A program made the position numbers and the translations under genes. From positions 62,001-126,000 of the forward strand of contig JAIVFH010000092.1 of NCBI GenBank assembly GCA_025765595.1: DNA of 64,000 bases. The letters are read 5' to 3'. This document shows positions 22,974-36,006 of this stretch, piece by piece. The DNA is from Obelidium mucronatum. Lineage: Eukaryota > Chytridiomycota > Chytridiomycetes > Chytridiales > Chytriomycetaceae. Positions within the stretch are counted from its first letter, which is position 1, and each line of letters starts with the position of its first letter. The notes beneath the pieces are model-generated. The model saw nothing but the letters and a program-made list of their open reading frames with translations. It had not been told where the DNA came from and made no database searches.

Positions 22974-25090
22974 TCACACAAAATAATAGGATAGAGCGAG
23001 AACGAAAAAGAGAACAAGTGCCGTTTGAAACGGTCCTACTACCCGTTTATCGTCAGGTTTGCTTAAGCCCTTGTCCTGAGAAGGGAGTTTTTCATTTTGT
23101 TTTGTAGCTACTTTTTCCTCAGCTACAATTGTTGACGTGATTTCGCTTGTTGCGGGAGAGTCTATCGACTCGTGTCTCGCAGGAGCCGAATTCCCGTCGG
23201 TATCCAGTACTTGGGTATTCGATTCCAGCAGAATCTGAGGCTGAAGTTCTGCAGAAACATTGTGCTTCGCCAATTCCGCAGAGCTCGAAACAGGAGCAAT
23301 AGTTGGTTGAAGCACTTCGCTTTGACTGTTTTCCGCTGAACAACTGATATTGGCAGTGATTGGTGGAGGGTTGGCCAACTGTCCTGTCGGTTCTGGAGAA
23401 TTATCAAAGTCCACGATCCGTCCTTTGACAATCCAAAGAGCAATCACCTCAAGAACAAACTGAGACATGACTGACGCAGAAGGGTGGATAGTTTTACCCA
23501 ACGATTTCCGAGCCAATTTAGCAAGGTGAAAGATTTTGAAGCGCGAGTTGGCATTGTCAACTTCAATTTTTGGAGCAATGGCATTGAACAGGCGTTCTTC
23601 AATCTCTTGGGTGACGACGGGATGCTTTTTGCTGTGCTTTTCAGGTCTAGGAAGGCGGTTCGTGCTGTTCCACAAAATGCGAAGTTGTGTCGTGGTATCC
23701 TCAACTGCTTTTTGAGAAAGTTGAAGATTGAGATTCATCGGACTAGATTGCTCAGAAGGAAGTTGGTTTGCTGATGCAGGGTCCACCTGATTGGACGGTA
23801 AAGATGTTGGTTCCTCAGTCAACTGGGAATCTGACACGATTAGTGGAGGGATGGGTGATGTTGGCTCAATTTGAATATCGGCTGGTGGTACCACTGGCGT
23901 GATAGTTTCCAATGGAAGACTAATAGCAGTTGTTGGTTCGGTTTCCAAAGGTTGTTTCACATCAACAGGACAGACAGGGGTTACCAACAACGAATAGGAT
24001 TCAGCCGCAGGCACTGATCGAATTGAAGAGCGGGGTAATTTTGAATATATTCGTCCAGAAAATTGGCCAAAAAAGGGCCGCGTTGAGTCCCAAGGCGATA
24101 CATTTGATTCTGGGAGATTTATCATTGCGCGATGCACAAGCAGGGAGGCAAGAGCGTCGTTCGCTGCATATTCAATTGCTTCTGGCGATAGATTTGCCTG
24201 AGACCAATCGTGGCCCGTTTGGGAACCGGGCTTCTTGAAAGGAAGGTCCGATCCAACGTAAATATGATATAGTGAAACAAGACTACGAGCTCCAATTGTG
24301 GCAGCTTTGGCAATAAATTCGCAGTCCACAAATGCTTGTGGCTAAAGAGGAGTGGTATGTTAGAAGATACCTCTCTCATCTAGAATTACTCACAAACATA
24401 CCACAATACCAAACTTATCCTGAATTTTGGACCCATCATTGAGAATTCCCACACCTGATTTCCGAACATTCGTGGAAGTAATCAAGTCTTTTAGGAGACC
24501 TGGCAGTTGCCCATTATTCAACTTTGAATGACAAATCTTCAGTGCCACAGAATAACCAATTGAATCCAAAAATTTACCTGGAATATGGCGACTAGATTAG
24601 AAGCAAATGCAATCTGGACTATGGCAGGAGCCCCATTGGATGCAAACTCAACGTCAAACCCAACGACAACAAAGTTTTCCTCCAGCCCAACTTGTCCCCA
24701 CAGCTGCCAAACACGCATCACAGCAGCGATAAAAGCATTGGCTACAAATTCGTCTCCTATAACAAAGACTTTGGCGTTTGGATTCACGGAAGTAGTTGTA
24801 TTGTCGATTGGAGCCAATTCAAAAACTTGAAGCGACTGCACAATATCGTCGGTGCATTTTTCGATTGGTGTGTTGAATATCTCTTTACGTTTTGCAGTTG
24901 TTGTTTGTGTGGTTGGGCAGCTTGTCAAGGATCGGAAGGGTGTTGGGTTTGGATGGATTCCACAACGGCTTGTTTCCAGCAATGATGTAGATAAACGATT
25001 CGAGGAAGTCAAGAAACTTGAAGAATAAAAACGGCGGCGAGGAGACAATCGCAAAGGAGTTTGCCACAAGAAGCGAACATGCTTTGACAT
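22974..25090 (-). CDS. EXD2-like mitochondrial 3'-5' exonuclease
   Basis: The start MSKHVRFLWQTPLR at 25090 looks like a mitochondrial targeting sequence (basic and Ser-rich, no acids). The DEDDy exonuclease domain spans roughly residues 95-300, with FDVEF (Exo I, Asp and Glu), an Exo II region around LNDGSKIQDKFG, and YAANDA (Exo III, Tyr and Asp). A 41-bp intron and one of about 60 bp interrupt it. The C-terminal half (about 350 residues) is Pro/Ser/Thr-rich with no domain I recognise, and ends in a hydrophobic tail (TALVLFFVLALSYYFV) that could anchor in a membrane. Human EXD2 is anchored to mitochondria from its N-terminus, so a tail anchor would be a different topology. No frame steps. 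Confidence 0.7.
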
Positions 25091-25257
25091 AATTGAACAA
25101 AAAGAAAAATACAAAACATCCCACTAATACATGGTGCCAGCGAACTCATTTAAAATGAATTCGTGAAAATAATTAGCCAATCAATTGAAATCAATGTGTG
25201 ATCTACTGGTCCAAAGCCCGCCAACACTGTTTATTGGTGTTTCGTGCATGTGACTGT

Positions 25258-26366
25258 CTATTCCGAAGCAGTAATGCCAAAGATTCGACGCTGCAACTTC
25301 AAAACCCGATCTTTGGGTCTTTCTCCGTTCCAAAGTTCCTGTCCAGCAACAACTTGCAATACGGGAGGCCCGAATTGCTCGACGGTAAATGATGAAGATA
25401 CTGACCCATACAGTGCAGCTTGAACTAAATCACCTTCAGACTCCTTCAATCCTATCATTAATCCACCCATAAACGAGTTACCCGCTCCTGTAACATCCAC
25501 TACTCTCTGTGCATCGGCACTTGTCCAATAAGCAGGAATCCTAACTGCTTCTGGAGAACCTTTTCCTATCACGATACACCCCCTGGCGCCTGCTCGAATC
25601 ACAAAACCAACATCAGACGCCAACGAAATCGCCTTTGCAGCCAACATATCCAAATCAACTCTATCCGTCGGAAGCCCCAACAATGACGCCAACTCTTCGT
25701 GGTTTGGCGAAACAACTGACGCGAATTCTAATGCCGATCGAAAATCATCATACAACTCCTGTTTGCATGAGTTCGGACTGGGTTCCCAAACAAAAGTCGG
25801 CGATCTGTTTGGAGATCGACTCTTGAACTCTTGCACCCACTTTTGAAGCCTGTCTCCACTCGTACACACATGAATATACTCGAGAGAGTCCAGCCATTGG
25901 GCGGGTAAATGGGCGGGGAGAATTCTAAAGTGGTTTGCGTATTCCAGTTCTGGCGTTTGAAAGCAAAATCCCCTGGTTTCGTTTAAATCACTTGGATTGA
26001 TTGTGCTGAAAGTATTCCAAGCTCGTGGATGGTCCATGTCAGAATGAGGAATGATGGACAAAGTGATGTCCAGGGATTTGAGGGATTCAAGTGCTGAGCA
26101 TTCACGGCCTTCGTGAGCAACAAACGCCAGAGCTGACGCATTTTGTTTTGTTAAAAATATTCGTGTGCCTGTGAAGTTATAATAGTCTTAGAGGTGTTTT
26201 GACAAAGTTGACAACGTAAGCTAACCAACCACCAACCAAATAAACAGAAAGAACCAGCACCGCCTAAAAGCCCCAGCTTTTCTTCAGGTGGTGCATTTTC
26301 AGAATGGTGGATTCGAATGTCGTCAATAATGAAAGAGGCAACTGAAGTGAAGATTGGAAATGTCAT
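25258..26366 (-). CDS. PfkB-family carbohydrate kinase, Mak32-like
   Basis: Exon 1 begins MTFPIFTSVASFIIDD and carries GGAGSF. An intron of about 68 bp (GTTGGTGG...TTCACAG) joins it to TRIFLTKQNA. The rest is one frame to 25258, including SPNHEELASLLG and, near the C-terminus, VDVTGAGNSFMGG. The canonical PfkB motif is GAGD with a catalytic Asp; here that position is Asn, as in the yeast Mak32 group, so normal sugar-kinase catalysis is doubtful. Yeast Mak32 supports maintenance of L-A killer RNA; its reaction is unknown. It is divergent from acetyl-CoA carboxylase across 381 bp (26367-26747) that I see as promoter DNA only. Confidence 0.75.
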
Positions 26367-26747
26367 TGCTCTTTTCCTTTTTTTTTTTTTGATTAACACC
26401 TTACTAATGCTATTTGTGCACTCATATATGACGTACGATCCAGGCTAGATATTTCCCGTACATTCGCGTATTTGATTCTTGATACCAGAATAACACGCTA
26501 AAACACGATAAGGCGAGAATGAATAAGGGAAAAGGAGGGTTGATTGTTTAATTCACGTGATTTGGAAGAACTTTCTCTGAATTTTTCCGGATTTATTTTT
26601 ATCATTGAAACTATTGATCCAACTCATTCGCGGTGAAGGTGTGTATCGTGCGATCAAATTGCCTTATGAACAAGAGCGATCGAATGCTTCAATTGGCAGC
26701 AAGTCCTTACACAATTGCATTTCTTGCAGGAGGATCAACTATTCACC

Positions 26748-29700
26748 ATGACAACCACTACAGACTACGAAGAGGGTAATTATCTTTGAATTTATTGCGA
26801 GCAAGTTGTATCAAATCATCCGCAGCAACTCCAAAAACCGGGAAAACTCATCTTGCAAAAATCAAAAATTGGGGCATTGAATGTCGCAACCAAACACTCC
26901 TGGTGCTTACCTTTCTGTTAACCTGTTGTTAGCTTGTTTTTGTGGCTGTTGGGATGAAAAGGCGGAGCTTGATGGGAACAGGAAACTTGATAAGGAACCT
27001 TGATGTGACTGGATTGCTTGGGCATCCTTGACGCCAAACTCCGAACCTGTTTACTGATGCCTTTTTACTCTAGATATTCAAGATGACAAATCACTTGCAT
27101 CACCGCCTTCGGTCGTTCGTGACTTTGTGATCCAACAATGTGGAACCACCGTCATCACCAAAGTACTCATTGCAAACAATGGAATGGCAGCCGTCAAATG
27201 CATTCGTTCTATTCGAAGATGGTCGTATGAAACATTCGGAGACGACCACGCCATCAGCTTTACTGTCATGGCGACTCCTGAAGACTTGAAGGTTAATGCC
27301 GAATACATCCGTATGGCCGACCAATACGTCGAAGTCCCAGGAGGAACTAGCAACAACAACTACTCTAACGTTGAATTAATTGTCGATGTTGCTCAGCGTA
27401 CTGGTGTTCATGTAATTGATTTTCTCTTTATCTCTCACTCTCACCGCATTCAACTCATTTCTTTTTCATCCCCGAAAAAAATTCAGGCCGTGTACGTTGG
27501 TTGGGGATTCGCGTCTGAAAACCCAATTCTCGCCGATAAGCTTACTGCCCTCGGCATTGTATTTATGGGACCTCCTGCTTCTGCCATGCGATCCCTGGGA
27601 GACAAGATTGCATCCACAATTGTCGCACAATCTGCCGAAGTCCCCTGTGTTAACTGGTCCGGAACTGGAATTACAGACGTTGTCACAAATGCTGAAGGAA
27701 ATATCGAAGTTACCCCCGATGCATTCCGAAGAGCCACAACTCTTGATGTTGAAGAGGGTATCGCCCACGCTACCAGAATTGGATATCCCGTCATGGTGAA
27801 GGCTTCTGAAGGTGGTGGTGGTAAAGGTATCCGTCTTGTTGATCATGAGAAGGACTTCCGTTCCTGTTTCGAGCAGGTCGCCAGAGAAATCCCTGGATCC
27901 CCCATTTTTATCATGAAAGTGGTTCGCAATGCACGTCACTTGGAAGTCCAACTGCTTGCAGATAAATACGGAAACGCTATTGCTTTGTTTGGAAGAGATT
28001 GTTCCGTTCAACGAAGACATCAAAAGATTTTGGAAGAAGCTCCAGTCACTGTCGCCGAGCAAGCTATCATCACAGAAATGGAAAAGGCGGCCGTTCGACT
28101 TGCGAAGCTCGTTGGATACGCTTCTGCTGGTAATGAACTAAGATTTTTACCAGTTTTTTTTGACTCGTTTTTCTTAGGTACTGTCGAATACCTTTATGAG
28201 CCCGCTACGAAGGACTTCTACTTCTTGGAACTCAACCCAAGATTGCAAGTCGAGCATCCCAACCACTGAAATGGTTTCAGGTGTGAACATTCCAGCCGCA
28301 CAACTTCAAGTCGCTATGGGAATTCCACTCAACTGCATTAAGGACGTCCGTATCCTCTACGGATTGACTCCGACTGGAACCTCTGATATTGATTTTGACT
28401 TCAGCAAGCCAGAGTCCTACCAAATCCAACGAAAGCCTTCTCCAAAGGGTCACGTTATTGCCGCCCGTATCACTGCCGAAAACCCAGAAGCTGGTTTCAA
28501 GCCAAACTCTGGAAAAGTTCTTGAACTTAACTTCAGATCCAACAGCAATGTTTGGGGTTACTTTTCCGTGAACTCATCAGGAGGAGTTCACGAATACGCA
28601 GATTCTCAATTCGGTCACGTATTCTCTTACGGAGAAACTCGTAACGACGCAAGAAGAAATTTGATCATTGCTTTGAAAGAGCTTTCTATTCGTGGTGATT
28701 TCCGTACGACCGTTGAGTTCTTGGTAAAGCTCTTGGAAGCCGAAATGTACCAGAACAATACCATCACCACCGGGTGGTTGGACGGATTGATCGCCAAGAA
28801 GATTGAAACCGAAAAGCCAGACATGCTTCTCAGTGCGATTTGTGGTGGTGTTGCCAAAGCCCACCTTACTGTATCGTCCAAGTTCGGAGAATACAAAAAG
28901 GCCTTTGAGCGTGGTCAAATGCCATCCAAGCTTCTTTTGTCCACCTTCTGCAATGTTGATTTTATCTTGTCTGACATTCGTTTCAAGATCAATGTCACCT
29001 TGACCGGTCCTCAAACTTACGAGCTCATCGTCAACGGTTCAAAGGTCACTGTTGATTCAAAGCCTTTGGCTGACGGGGGCTTGCTTTTGCTTATTGATGG
29101 CAAAACGCACTTGGTGTATGCCAAGGAAGAGCCACAGGCCATGTTCTTGACTTTGGACGGAAAGAGTTGTCTTTTGGAGAAGGAGTCCGACCCTACTCAG
29201 TTACGTTCTCCAAGTCCTGGAAAGCTTGTTAGATATTTGATTGAAGATGGTGCACACATCAACTCGGGAGATGCTTTTGCTGAAATTGAGGTCATGAAGA
29301 TGTACATGCCCCTTCTTGCTTCAGAGAGCGGAGTTATTACATTCTCTAAGCCAGCTGGATCTTCTTTGACCACCGGTGACGTTGTCGCTCGTCTTGCTTT
29401 GGATGACCCATCTCGTGTCAAGAGCGCAGCTTTGTTCGACGGCCAGTTTCCAGCCCTTGGGTACCAATCTGTCTAATTTTTTCCTTAAGTACAATATTCT
29501 CATCATTCTATGTTTCTTAGTCCTCCCCAATTTCATGGAGACAAGGCTCATCAAAAGCACCGTGTCATCCTGCAAGATGTTGAGAACATTCTCAACGGTT
29601 ACGAGCCAATTGAGGACATCCCGACTGTTACTCGTCGTCTCGTTGAATCTCTTCGTGATATCGAGTTACCAATTGAAGAGGCTTTGGAAATCCTTTCGTC

Positions 29701-32700
29701 ATTGACTGGTCGTATCCCAGCCAACCTATCCACTGCTATCATTGCCGAAATTGAAAATGCCAGAGCGCAATCCTTGCAATTCCCATCCGAAGCAATTTTG
29801 AAGGCAATCGAAGAGACCAAGGGAACTTTGGGTGCGGCCGACTTGGCTCAGTTAGAGGAGCGTATTCAACCCCTCCAAGCCATTGTCGAAGAATATCTTG
29901 AAGGTCACAAGCAACACGAACGCAAAGTTGTTGCTTCTCTTATTGAGAAATACCTCTTCGTGGAGGAAACCTTCTGTAAGAATGATGCTCATGAGGAGGA
30001 TGTTTTGGTCTACTTGCGTGACACCTACAAGACTGAAGTTGATACTGCCGTTGGCTTCGTGTTGGCCCACACAAAATCCGTCAAGCGAAGCGATTTGGTT
30101 TTGAGTCTGTTGGATCTAGTTCGTTCCGATAATGAAGAGCAGGGTAAGGCTGTATTCATGCCAATCTGCTCTCGTTTGGCTGGTTTGCATGGACCAACTA
30201 CCTCCAAGGTTTCTTTGAAGGGTCGTGAGCTCTTGATGTACTACCAGTTGCCAACTTCTGAGGAAAGATACAACTCTATGCTTGAGATTCTTTCCTCGGT
30301 TGTTGTTGAGAAGAAGGGTGTTTTGTCATACGACTATGCCCCTTTGACTCAATTGATCACAGCCAACTATGCTATCTTGGACATTCTTCCAGCCTTCTTC
30401 TACCACGAAAAAGCGGGTATCCGTGCTGCTGCATTCTACACTTACGTGCTTCACACTTACCAAGCTTACTCTGTGACCTCCGTCAGACACTTCACCAACT
30501 TTACTCCTCAAGTCTTCCAATGGCAGTTTGTTTTGAGACAAGCTGCCTCCACTAGCATTGATGTCAGCGTCACGAGCCCAACTCCTTCGAGAGTTGGAAG
30601 TTTCTCTGACTTAGCTTCAAATGCCGATTTCAAGGGAAGCCGTACCGGTCAAATGTGTGCATTTGATACTGTTGCTGAGTTGCAAGCCAAACTCCGCACT
30701 GTTGTTGAGTCCTTGAACGATGGCGCTGCGTCTAAGCCAGGCGTCAGTCGTCGCAGCACTTCCTCCGGAATCGTCAATGTCTTGAACGTTGCTTTGCAGA
30801 CCACTTCTGCAGAAGCCGCTACTTTCTCTACTGATGAGAAGGCTAACATTTACTTTGCTGAGTTGATCAAGTCCATGGGCGTGTCTCTCCGTGCCCAACG
30901 TGTTCGTCGTGTTACATTCATGTTGGTTCGTAAGAATGCCTTCCCTCGTTACTTCACCTTCAAGGAGCAAGTCGACTACCACGAAGATGAAATCATTCGA
31001 CACATTGAGCCAGCCATGGCTTACCAACTTGAATTGCAACGTCTTCAGTTGTTTGATGTCAAGCCATGTTTCATTGACAATAGACGTCTGCAAATCTACC
31101 ATGCTGTTGGAAAGAGTAATCCTGCAGACTCGCGCTTCTTTGTCCGCGCCATTGTGTACCCTGGATTTAAGGTCTCTGGAGAGCACTCTACCCACGAATA
31201 CCTCCTTTCTGAGGGTCTGCGTATCTTGACTGATATTATGGATGCTTTGGATATTGTCAGCGCAAAGTACCCAAACACGGATTGCAACCACATTTTCATC
31301 AACTTCATTCCCACTTTCCAACTGGATATCTCCGCAATCCGTACGTCCATCAAGGAAATGATTGACAGAAACCGTCGCCGTCTTTGGAAGGGAAGAGTCA
31401 ACAGCGCCGAAGTCAGATTCATTCGACAAACCGGAACAGGAAGCGCCAAGCCAATCCGTTACTGCATTTCTTCTGATTCTGGATTCGTTGTTCGGTTGGA
31501 AGAGTATCAGGAAATTCGTGACGCTACAGGTGTCCAGAGACTCATGTCCCTGACCTCCCCACCTGGAAGCTTGCACCAGCAACCTGTTGCTTCTTTGCAC
31601 CCATTGAAGGAAAACATCCAACCAAAGAGATTCAAGGCCCACTTGCTGAACACCACTTATGTATACGACTTCCCTGAATTGTTCAAGCGTGCGATTGAGA
31701 AGCAATGGATGAGCTTCCAAGATGGTGACGCAGGCGCTCCAGCCAACATCATGAACTTGATTGAACTTGTTTTGAACAAGTCCGGAGAGTTAGAAGAGAC
31801 TGATCGCGCTCCTGGTGGAAACACTGTTGGTATGGTTGCATGGAGAATGGATATGTTCACTCCAGAGTACCCGGAAGGCCGTTCGATTGTTGTGATTGCG
31901 AACGACATAACATTTGAGATTGGTTCTTTTGGAACTGCGGAAGATGATTTGTTCTTTAAGGCATCCGAGTATGCTCGTATTAGAGGTCGGCGTTTTTCAT
32001 TTATAATTTTTTTTATCATTGCGCTGAATTTGTCCTCCAGGTATTCCTCGTATTTATGTTAGTGCGAACTCTGGTGCCCGTATTGGTCTGGCCACAGAAG
32101 TTATCAGCAAGTTTATTCCAGCTTGGATTGATCCAGAAAACCCTGCCAAGGGTTTCAAGTACTTGTACTTGGACGCCGAAGGACATGATGCTCTTGTCCG
32201 CTCACCAAAGACCCCATCTGTATCTGTTGAATTAATTGAAGAAGATGGTGAACGGCGATGGAAACTCATTGACGTCATTGGGCGTGCCCACGGTCTTGGT
32301 GTCGAAAACTTGCAGGGATCCGGAAAGATTGCCGGAGAGACTAGTCGCGCAGTACAACGAAATCTTCACTGCTACTTTGGTGACATGCAGATCTGTTGGT
32401 ATTGGAGCCTACTTGGTTCGTCTGGGACAGCGTGCTATTCAAGTTCAATACACCCCAATCATTTTGACTGGTGCTGGTGCTTTGAACAAGGTCCTTGGTC
32501 GTGAAGTTTATACTTCCAACTTGCAGCTGGGAGGAACTCAAATCATGTTCAAGAACGGTGTTTCCCATTTGGTTGCCCAAGACGATATGGAAGGAGTTCA
32601 ACAAATTATTCAATGGTTGAGTTACGTTCCCAAGTGCCGCGATGCTCCACTTCCTGTTCTTCCTGCATCTGACTCTGTTGACCGTCTTGTGGAGGCTGAG

Positions 32701-33957
32701 ATTCCTGCGTCTGGTCCATACGACCCACGTGAATTGTTGGCTGGTTACACCAATGATCAAAAGCAATTTGTGTCTGGATTCTTTGACCAGGATTCGTTCA
32801 CTGAGACTTTGTCTGGTTGGGCTCAGGGTGTTGTTGTCGGAAGAGCTCGTTTAGGAGGTATTCCAATGGGTGTGATCGCTGTCGAAACCCGTGCTACTAA
32901 GGTTGTCGTCGCTGCCGACCCAGCCAGTGAGACTTCCACCGAAGAGACATTGACAGAAGCCGGTCAAGTTTGGTACCCTAACTCAGCCTTCAAGACTGCT
33001 CAAGCCATCAACGACTTTAACAAGGGTGAACAATTGCCATTGATTATCTTTGCCAACTGGCGTGGATTCTCTGGAGGTCAATCCGACATGTACAAGGAAG
33101 TGCTCAAGTACGGAGCTTACATTGTCGACGCACTTCGTGAATACAAGCAACCTATCTTCATTTACGTGATTGGTGAATTGCGTGGAGGAGCTTGGGTCGT
33201 TTTGGATCCAACAATCAACCCAGAAATGATGGAAATGTATGCCGAAGAGAACTCTCGTGGAGGTGTATTGGAGCCAGAAGGAATTGTTGAGATCAAGTTC
33301 CGTAAGCCACAGTTGTTGGCTGCGATGGAGCGTTTGGACCCCAAGTACAAGGCCCTCAAGGATCAGCTTCGTGACCCTGCTTTGGATGCTGATGTCAAAG
33401 CGAAAGTACAAGCGCAGTTCAACGCACGTGAACGCCAGTTGCTTCCAGTATTCCACCAAATTTCCGTCCAGTTTGCTGATTTACATGACAAACCGGGACG
33501 TATGCTTGCCAAGGGCGCTGTTAGTGCTGTTGTGCCGTTCGCTGAATCTCGTAAATTCTTCTACTGGAGATTGTTGCGCAGAATTAGTGAAGATTCTATC
33601 ATCAAGGAAATGCGACTTGCGGATGAATCTATTACTCGTCAAAAAGCCCTCGCTCTTTTGGCGCAGTGGTACAGCGATGATCAACACGTTGATGCCAAGG
33701 GCCGAATCATGGATATTGGAGACGAAAGCGATGACGATGATGACCGTGAGGGCGACTTGGAGACCGTGAGATGGATGAATGTTCGTCGAACGTTGATCAA
33801 TGAACGTATCGCCAAGCTCAAGAGCCACAGCTTGAAGGTGAAGCTCGAAGAACTTGTCAAGAGCGACCCACAAGCAGCTCTTGAAGGATTCTTGGCAGCG
33901 TCTCACAGCCTGGATGTGAGCATGAGAAAGAAGCTGTTGGAGTCCTTGTCTCTTTAG
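26748..33957 (+). CDS. ACC1: Acetyl-CoA carboxylase, cytosolic multidomain
   Basis: Exon 1 is MTTTTDYEE followed by an intron of about 300 bp. Domains in order: biotin carboxylase ([15 protein letters not shown]-grasp [22 protein letters not shown]), BCCP with biotinyl lysine in EVMKM at about 29,297, the ACC central region, and the carboxyltransferase halves ([41 protein letters not shown]), ending KKLLESLSL at 33957. Length is about 2,230 residues, usual for fungi. The enzyme makes malonyl-CoA from acetyl-CoA, the committed step of fatty-acid synthesis. Introns at 27412-27486 (75 bp) and 28130-28177 (48 bp) are multiples of three and free of in-frame stops. Two extra bases, at 28261/28262 inside VEHPTTEMV and at 32351/32352, break the frame within the most conserved blocks. 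Confidence 0.95.
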
Positions 33958-34146
33958 GAAATTGTGTGTTTTTATTTGCTTGTTTTTGCTGTTTATCCCT
34001 CAACTTTCTTCTCTCTTTGTAACAACAGTATTGTGAATGGCGCTTCAACTGCCAATGAATAAAATTAAAAGTGTTTTAAATCGCTTTGCTGAACGACGAC
34101 AGAATGATATCGCGTAAATAATTAGGAAACTGTCAAAACTGTTGTC

Positions 34147-35740
34147 ATGCGACGAATTCTCACACTCATAGCTCTAGCGGTGTCATACTTCTACTTCTTC
34201 GGCAGCGGACCAGTATTTTCCCTCGAATATAAAATGCTAGGGCTCAATCCGCCCCCGGAATCGAAAGTAGTTGGATTTACCGCTGTTGGATATGAGTCAA
34301 TGCGTGAGATCATGAGACAGGGTTTCCAAGAAGGCTACGATCTGGGCAGCCAGTTTGCAGCATACGGTTTGTTTGTGGCCAATTTTATATAGACTATTGA
34401 TTACATTTAATGCAGTGGACGGGGAGCTTGTTGTTGACATTGCTGGCGGGTTTACAGATCGGACATACACAACACCTTACACGACAAACACGCTTCAGCA
34501 AGTATTTTCCAGCTCTAAATTTGTCACTTCTGTAGTATTTCTTCATCTTGTGGAAACAAAGCGCCTCGCTCTCTCTGATTTGGTAGTCAAGTACTGGCCT
34601 GAGTTTGGAAAAGGAGGGAAAGGCCACGTTACAGTTGGACTGCTTCTGCAGCATCATGGAGGAGTCGCATTTTTAGATCCAGAACGCGTTCCTAGTTTAG
34701 AAGAGATGGTCGATCTGGATAGGCCTTGCAAACAAGATTGCTGGCCAAAAACACAACTTTGACGGCAAAGAAGTGTCTGCGTATCATGCAGTGACGCGGG
34801 GCTGGTATTTAAATGAAATCGCAAGAAGAGCCACGGGAATGTCTGTTCGTCAGATTATGTACAAGGAGATTCTCCCGCGCTTGAATAATGGAACGAAAGT
34901 CTTTGGTGTCGAAGATCACACAGATGTGAACGGCACCTTTCCTTATGAATTTCATTACGGAATTCCTGACTCTCCTGCTTCGCTATCTCAGTCTGTGAGA
35001 AGTCGCGTGGCTCCTCTCGATTCTTCGCCATTCATATATAAACTTGTTCATATTTTGACACCACCATGGGTGTTTAAGCTCTTTGGAGAAGGATTTATTC
35101 CAACGGCCATCATTAAGGCGTATACCATGAAAGGGACATTTGCAAACAAATCACTTTTCTCCTCGGGGTAAGTTCGATTATTCAACTGCTTGACTGCGAT
35201 ACTCATCGAAAACGAACAGTCCCGCATTCACAGCTACCAAAGAATTCCCTTGGTCATACAATGACCCGACATGCCGGCGCTCTGAAAGCCCATCTTTCAA
35301 TGGACTCACCAACGCCCGCACTCTTAACTCAAATTGCCGAAGTAACTCGTCGTTCCAGCGAAAAGAATTCAACAAAGGGCCTTGTATCTTACCAAACCTT
35401 TATTGAATCCTTTGTAGCTCGTCCACCTGCTCGAGATATGGTCGTCAACAATGATTTGATTTTCACAAAAATCGGAACTGGAGTCTTCAAGAAGGGGTTT
35501 GGATGGGGCACGAAATATGCTACTGGTGATGGAATTGAATTTTACGGATGGGCTGGAGCTGGCGGAAGTCTGGTTGTATTTAGTACCGAGTACAACGTTG
35601 CTTTCAGCTATGCCATGAATTTCGCGCACTTGCAGACTGTGGGAGATAGGCGGAGCTGGAGATTGATCAGGGAGTTGCTAAGGATAGCCAAAGAGACAAG
35701 AGAAGCGAAACGGAAAGGTTACGAGAAAGAAAGTAAATGA
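34147..35740 (+). CDS. Serine beta-lactamase-like hydrolase, membrane-anchored (copy 1)
   Basis: The N-terminus (MRRILTLIALAVSYFYFF) is a single signal-anchor. The class-C-like domain has the nucleophile motif SSSK (SxxK) after TLQQVF, a Tyr motif in SAYHAVTRGWYLNE, and a late glycine-rich block YGWAGAGGS. Introns after residue 73 (...GSQFAAY) and after KSLFSSG are standard. Two extra bases, near 34,722 and 35,326, break the frame; the second is confirmed by alignment with copy 2. The family covers LACTB-type peptidases, esterases and EstB-like enzymes; the substrate is unknown. It is paralogous to the gene at 49,726-59,583, with the same exon start and near-identical motif order. Confidence 0.8.
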
Positions 35741-36006
35741 TGAGTTGTGAATTGTTTTTGATTCTTTGTCCCACCCATGCTCAAGAACTCGTGCGGAAGA
35801 TGTGGGACAAAACAGTCTACCGTTGCAGGAGAGGAAGCGGGGTTTCCTGGTTGAATATTGCTTGAATCTAAAAACAATAAGAACGACTTTGCTAAAGAAT
35901 CCTTGGATATTAAATATTTATGACAACTAGACTCTTTAACCCATCAAAAACAGAACCAAAGAAAACGCCAATATAATGGTAGCAATAACAGAAGATCTTT
36001 TCTCAG

